From Balanoglossus misakiensis (Eukaryota; Hemichordata), in contig CM082579.2 in NCBI GenBank assembly GCA_040954595.2, forward strand, positions 9,610,001 to 9,674,000: 64,000 bases of DNA. The letters run 5' to 3'. The notes under the pieces are model-generated. The model was not told the origin of the DNA. It ran no database searches and saw only the letters and a program-made list of their open reading frames with translations. Shown in pieces: positions 58,401 through 64,000 of this stretch (position 1 is its first letter; every line of letters begins with the position of its first letter). The position numbers and the translations under genes are program-made.

Positions 58401-61272
58401 GATCTCGACCGGGTCATGTAGCGTCTACTTTCCATCTTCGGAGACAATCCCCTGGACCTCGGCGACCTGGCTCCAGTTCTCGTCGGAGATTTTGACCTTG
58501 ACCTCCCCGGCGACTTGGATCTTGATCTATTCTTGTCATCTACCGAACTTCTTCTACTTCCCGAGCTTCTGTCGCTCTCCGATTTGGTTTCACCCTTTTT
58601 GTCCTTTGGTTTCTCTCGCTTGTCATTTTTATCGCTCGACTTTCCACTGTCTGTCTTTCTTACAGACTTGCGATCTCTTGCAACACGGGAAGGTGGGGTT
58701 TTCTTTTCCTTTCCTGTCTTTGTCTCTTCAGGTTTTTCTTCTTTGTTGTCATCTTTTTTGACTTCTTTACTGTCTGGCTTATTTTCCTTGATGTCTGTCT
58801 TTGAGTCCACACTCTTATTATTTGTTTTCGCCTTCGAATCTGCCCTACTACTTTGATTCGGTTTGTCCTTATCTGCTTTGCGATAATTCCTGGTTTGTTT
58901 CACCGGAGTTTCCTTGGACCCCTTAGGACTTTCCTTGTTCGTCTTTCGTTTCTTGTGAAAAGTATCCATTTTCTTGGTATCTGCCGGCTCACTATTTTTA
59001 GGAATCTCCCTTACAGGTGAACCTTGTGGGGAGTCGGCCAATGGCGACAGTCGTGGGGAGTTGGCGAGTTCTTTGATAATTTCCTGAACAGCTGGTGCGG
59101 TTACTTTAGGCTGTGTGTTCGCTTTTTGCTGCGCTAGCCGAGGATCTCTAATCCTTGGGTCTCTGCTGTTGATCCTAGGATCCCTAGTACTGGTGTTTGT
59201 TGCCACAGGCTGGAAAAAAAATATAGTCTTGCAAGTTAGTTTTGTTCATTTTCCAGAAAAAAATGTGGCTGTACCAGTAAAACACAAAGTCATTCAAGCA
59301 GGATCTGTAAAACTGTATGCAAAGACTGCAACACATGGATTGCTTCTACTCACACCTACCTGTGGCTTTGAGGCAGCGACGTCGCCTCGAAGTGCTTTCT
59401 TCTGCTGTGCTTTAGGCTGTAAATGCTGAACGGGCTTCGATTGTAAATGTGCCTGTGTTTGCGGCTGCACTTTCGGCTGCTCCAGCTGCTGTTTCCGCTG
59501 CGCCTGAATGACCAGCTCCACTTTCTTCTGTTCCAGGTCTTTGGTCTGCTGCTCAATCCTGGACTTGGTCTGCTGCAGCTCCATTTCCAGCTTCTTCTGC
59601 TGCAGCTGCAGCAGCTCGTGCTGTTTGGCGATGAGCTGCTGTCGCATGAGGGCCTCCTGTTTCTCTTGATCCGCCTGCCGCTGCAACTCCTCGTTCAGAG
59701 GGGCGCCGCTCACGTCGTCCGTTGGAGTTAGGATTTCACCTCCTGAATCGGTCTGGGTTACAAATCAAACGGCAAAACTCACACAATGCTTCAAGACCAG
59801 GAATTGAAATACAAAAGCTTTATAGATAAAGTGCATCTCAATTCACATGGCAAACGCACGTAGACGGACAATGAAGAGATACAAGGCTGCAGGTATTAGC
59901 TGGAAAGACATGAAAAATGTACAGTACACTGTTGACCTATACTGGTAAATGTGAAAGCTCTAGTTAGTATCGGCTCTGCTGGCCAAAGTGACCCCTCTCC
60001 ACACTGAAACCTAAACACTCTAAGGAGGAAAAAGAAAACTGTTAGTAGATAAAATGAAACACGATAAGAAAATATGAGCTTGCCTACCTTTTTGATAAAC
60101 TTTGGATTGACATGAATTGTGGGCTGCTGTGGAGGTGGTGTCATAATGGGCCATGCTGGATCAATTGAATTGACTTGAACATCGAGTGGATGGAGTTTGT
60201 TTGGTGGGAAAAACTCATTCCACGTTGTCCGCAATTTGAACATGGCCTGTCGGGTTTTCTCATCAACCTAAAATAATTCCGTTTCAGGAATTCAGCGATT
60301 CAACAAAGTTTACATGAATAAAGAGAAAGGGTCATTACAACAGTCTCTAGTTAAAAAGTCCAACATTCAAATGGAAATTTAAGGGATCACAAGTTCCTAT
60401 ACAAACAGCCCCGCAGAAATATGATGTATCCATTCTCTTTTGCATGATTATCAGCTTGCAGTGCACAACAAGAACACTTCATGGTGCAAACAGCTGTTCC
60501 TTCGTCCATAACATTACTGTTTATTAAGTGCTATACCCTGACCAAAGCCATTGCAACAGATAGTGAAATGACGAAACTGAGAGTCCACTCATTTTAAAGT
60601 TCCATTAGCTGCAACTTTTCGCTATGTTTTCAGTATTTATGTTTTGTGTATCTATACTGAAATACCCAGCTCTTAGCTTATCAACACAACATATATGTGT
60701 ATAGTCAGCATTGTCATTGTGTAAATTTGAATTCAAGTCCGGACGAGAATTCATCTGTCTATAACAATGGTCATTGACATTACACACATACAGGCTACAT
60801 AGGCAAGTGGAGTACTAGGTATATTAGCATGCTGTTTGGAGTAGAGCGAGAAATAAATTGAATTTGATACACAGAACAAAACATTGAAAAAAGCCATAAG
60901 TCACAGCTAATATCCTTTTAAGGCACCCCAACTCCCCCTTACAAAAAGGATTACAAGAAACCATCAAGGTTATCTGAAGGTCAGTACTGGCACTGACTTA
61001 CTGCTGATCAAAGATTTCACACTCCAATCAATCTCTGACTTGTAAGGGGAAATTTAGAATTTCCTTAGTCAGTCTCTCACACAAACACATTCAAAGAATT
61101 ACACTTACAAATTTCTTATAAAATAAAATAGTATAATGATGCTAACCTTTGCAAATACTCCACAAAATACAGACACAATGTTTTTTGTAAATAAGCTGCG
61201 ATATGTTCCATTTACATTTTTCAAGATAGAATCTAACAGGTACAAAACTGGTAACTTTTCTGCTGATTTCGC
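52430..61272 (-). CDS. PCF11: Pre-mRNA cleavage complex II / termination factor PCF11 (5' end outside window)
   Basis: Thirteen exons in phase (61147-61272, 60088-60267, 59360-59752, 58152-59209, 57597-57750, 56026-57293, 55755-55837, 55346-55592, 54398-54624, 53828-53937, 53368-53460, 53062-53097, 52430-52825) give 1456 residues. Order of parts: C-terminal half of the CID (KLPVLYLLDSILKNV; VDEKTRQAMFKLRTTWNEFFP; VNSIDPAWPI), which binds phospho-Ser2 Pol II CTD; a Gln-rich coil (LLQLQQKKLEMELQQ); RDPR repeats and an RS/KD-rich region; IPKELTLSKQKDIIEQ; a long Gly/Pro/Met-rich low-complexity stretch; VDVNSLFSKLLQAGII; zinc finger 1 (CSSCGLRF...HLDWHFRLN) with KWYYKVDDWIKFEEI; zinc finger 2 (CDICQESFEQFWDEEEEQW...YHPLCYED), split over two exons. 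The first half of the CID is missing, presumably right of the window. PCF11 links cleavage/polyadenylation to transcription termination. The last exon carries a 24-base tandem repeat not seen in vertebrates. Confidence 0.96.
52590..52745 (-). repeat. Coding minisatellite in the last PCF11 exon
   Basis: A 24-base unit (GTTTCTGTCGTTGTGACCAC on the plus strand, then TGCC) is repeated about six times, with variants, giving protein repeats of the form VVTTTETA / EATTTETA. The unit is a multiple of three, so copy-number change keeps the frame. It forms a Thr/Glu/Val-rich disordered tail after zinc finger 2. Confidence 0.9.
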
Positions 61273-64000
61273 CTGGATAGACAATATATAAATTTAAAAA
61301 AACAATTGTTATGGACACACATGCATCGGCTGTACCTACAGGAGAAAAAAGAGAAACTATTGAGTAGTAGTGAAATACGTGAGAAACTTGTCAACAATGA
61401 ACAATACAGGTCGGCTAGAGATTGATCTCTAGCTCTGGAGACTCCCCATTGGTTGAGTCAACTAAATATCCACGAATGTTTGAAACAAAGAGCTTTACAT
61501 GTCAGCAAAACATTGCCAAGCAGCATAAAATCATAGCCACATTCTTTCGTCTGGGATGACTCCATCAGTACATGTGTTCTACTGTGCTCTTCCTGAGGTC
61601 TAACAAAAAGATCACAACTTGATAGAGTGATAAATGCTCCATGACGTGTCCTTTAGTATATAGGTAATGCTCAGCATGTCGTACAAAATCCTTGCAATGG
61701 GACAGCCGTTATTTTTTTCTCTCTCAAAGAGCTCAACACCGGTTTCTTGTTCTACATGTATTTTGTAGAGCATGTTGATATTCCATACATTTAGCCTGTT
61801 AACATCCAGTAATTATAGCCTGTCAAATGTATTCCCATGAATTGTTACAACTTACATGAAGAATGTGTTGAAACCCATATTCCACAAATATATGTAAAGG
61901 CTGACATTTTGAAAATTTCACGGTAATTTTTCAAAGAATGATGTTGTCTGTAGTTTTGAAAACAAATGCTATGCAAGAATGTCAAGCCCACTATATCCAG
62001 TCCAAATATTACATTTTCTCTTCATTTGGTCAACATCATACATTTCCCCCTTTGAAATTCACTTTCTGATTAGGCTTCCTGTATTTTTTCAAAACAAACA
62101 TCAATATCAGATCCCCAAGCAGCCACACCTCACATGAGAAATCTCCCTTCTGGCAAGCAGCCAAAAGCATCAAATTTCAGACAATCCCAAATCCAAAATT
62201 TGGGGAAGTGTGCTAGGTTTTTCTCAGTAGTGAAACACGGCGAACAAACATTTACAGTGTGGGTGTACAAAATAGGTGCCATTTCCTTCATGTGTTGAAA
62301 TTCAATTGAGCCAGTGAAACTTGCTAGAGAAGAGTATGAAATTCCCTTATTGGCACTGGTGTCACCACCATACTACATGTAGGTATCTTGTGCGAATGCG
62401 ATAGTTGTTGGCATTTGAGTATGCAAGTCGATGACATCCACCAGGTTGCTCTCCACAGGCACAATTCGGTACCAGCAGTTTGTGTGGTCTCGAATATGGA
62501 AGGAATGGACTATATATTATTCTACTTCACCGACTTGATGCAAGTACCACTTGGAAGGGAAATCCGATTTGACAATTGATTTTAATACTTGTCTGTGGAT
62601 GCAAATTGTTATGGCATATAAAACCTGCCCAACAAATTTACAGAATTTGTCAGAATTGTATTGATGGTAAAATGTATAAACTGTTTGGAGAGGGAAACTG
62701 CATAAGTTCATATTCACAAGTAGTTGTAGTTTTAAAATTTCTGTTCACATTTAAAGTAATAATTTTTCATAATTTTACAATTGTTTAGTATCCAAGTACT
62801 TGCTCCCCTTTCCAAACAGGTATACATACCACACCTCCTTCCAAGGAAACATGCAAGTCAACGAAGTTAAAATAATAGAATTGCATCCTTTCCAAATCAT
62901 GACCACTCCATTTGTAAAATAACGTTGTTGAAGCACAGCATATCTCTTAACAGAAACTGCATGTTCACTTCTGGATGTTTCCATAACAAGTGCCATTTGC
63001 CACTTGTAACGATGAATATATGCCTGCCATGCTATGCCACCAAGCCATTCCAGCGGTGCCTCGGGTACAGGGTACCAGAGAGTTCTGCCATCTCATGTGG
63101 GTATCGTAATTACACTGCTCAGGTACTGCATCTGTTGTCTTCTTTACTGCTAAAGGACAAGTGAATTGTCTTCTGGATGGCTCACAGACTGCCATTTCAC
63201 TTTCTCCATATCTGCTACTGTTGGACCAGTTGTTGACCATGGGGGAAAGGGCCAGTTGTACGGGGCTTTATAGATTTATGTCAACTCTCCACTTTAATAG
63301 TATATTTTTATTCTTTTGTATCATTTCATTGTTTACTTTCACATTGCCAATTATTAATGGAGGCATGAAAAACTTATCAATCTATGGAGCGGACATATAT
63401 CTATTTGCTGTGGGCATGGGCAAAGTTCACTGATGAAATAAAAGATTTAAAAAAATATACTTTTCCCACCAGGTCAGTATAAAAGAATACACCAAGACAT
63501 GCTGGTATGTTGGTCTTTTATTGACTGTTGGCCCCTGCATCAAGGTCCATAGTACGGTCATGTACGATTTGAAAAAGTTTGAAGACGGGGAGAGTTAATG
63601 CCCAGCCAGGATTTTGTAACACTTTGCTGCAACTCCCACCAAAACAGAAGAAAATCTGCTGTTGTTCATTGCAAAACATCAAACAAATGATATTGATGCC
63701 CTCTTGCTTTTGGTAGAAATCTGATAATAGAGAACCCTGGCTGGAAACATGGGACTTTTGAATATTCAGGATGACTCGCAATCAGCTGCTCGTAATTATA
63801 GTATGTGCTGCAAGGTAAATTTGCTACATGTGACTATGAATATCGCCAGGCAATCTGAATACTTAAAGTTGTGATGTCTTGCTAATTTCAAAAATGGAAT
63901 AAAGGAGCAAAATTACATGCGTTTTGGGTGACTTGTGTGATATTTCCCCAAAATTAGGTTGTGTTCTTGAAGAAATTTGAAAAGTATGGACATGTCGTAT
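61273..64000. other. Upstream part of PCF11 (probable large intron); nothing else identified
   Basis: The conserved first part of the PCF11 CID should precede residue 1 of the visible protein. I searched the minus strand for it and found no matching exon with acceptable splice sites. The region is AT-rich with short unsupported open frames, and is probably first-intron DNA. Confidence 0.5.

Noticed and set aside
56112-58856. Plus-strand open frames of 100-150 codons opposite PCF11
   Set aside because: They are antisense to Met/Pro/Gly-rich and RS-rich PCF11 exons and owe their length to composition; no domains.
61750-61800. INML-like string on the minus strand as the missing first PCF11 CID exon
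   Set aside because: Only four residues match; the surrounding frame does not resemble the CID and lacks suitable splice sites.

Overview
This window is nuclear DNA from an invertebrate animal, most likely marine. It has spliceosomal introns with GT/AG borders, AT-rich introns and intergenic DNA, many short non-autonomous repeats, and seven recognisable animal genes. A malate synthase gene (glyoxylate cycle) argues against a placental mammal. The protein sequences and neighbour relationships look like a slowly evolving bilaterian, such as a cephalochordate, hemichordate or lophotrochozoan. The phylum cannot be settled by eye. No bacterial, phage, plasmid, CRISPR, rRNA or tRNA signal was found.

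Layout, left to right: (1) 1-9297, minus: a NuMA-like coiled-coil spindle protein, 13 coding exons, running off the left edge. (2) 10975-14676, plus: LRRC51, 3 exons. (3) 19307-22088, minus: LAMTOR1 (p18), 5 exons. (4) 22575-31601, plus: NAA15/NAA16-type auxiliary subunit of the NatA acetyltransferase, 18 exons. (5) 34036-40297, minus: malate synthase, 13 exons. (6) 41820-45642, plus: RAB33 (RAB33B-like), 2 exons. (7) 52430-61272, minus: PCF11 pre-mRNA cleavage/termination factor, 13 exons, with its first exon(s) probably beyond the right edge. Each exon model was built from splice sites whose reading phases agree from exon to exon, so borders should mostly be base-accurate; UTR borders are only suggested.

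The seven genes alternate strand without exception (- + - + - + -). This gives three head-to-head promoter regions (NuMA/LRRC51, LAMTOR1/NAA15, malate synthase/RAB33) and three tail-to-tail spacers. The divergent regions carry metazoan core-promoter motifs: TCTCGCGAGA, YY1-type AAGATGGCG, NRF1-like, CCAAT and CRE. From memory, NUMA1-LRRC51-LAMTOR1 are also adjacent in human (11q13.4) and NAA15-RAB33B in human (4q31.1), so the window seems to keep two blocks of ancient gene order side by side. The gene products do not form one pathway; they cover spindle organisation, lysosomal mTORC1 scaffolding, co-translational acetylation, glyoxylate metabolism, Golgi/autophagy traffic and transcription termination.

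The most interesting points are around malate synthase. It has a near-ideal peroxisomal PTS2 motif at residues 8-16 and no PTS1. A 142-bp near-perfect foldback starts 53 bp upstream of its start codon. An inverted, roughly 92% identical copy of its catalytic exon 12, with the flanking splice acceptor, lies in one of its own introns. Other leads are a possible LAMTOR1 first exon lacking the lipidation signal, a repeat family whose hairpin is kept by compensating changes, a TIR-bearing element with a GC-rich interior, and a strong excess of the palindrome TACATGTA.
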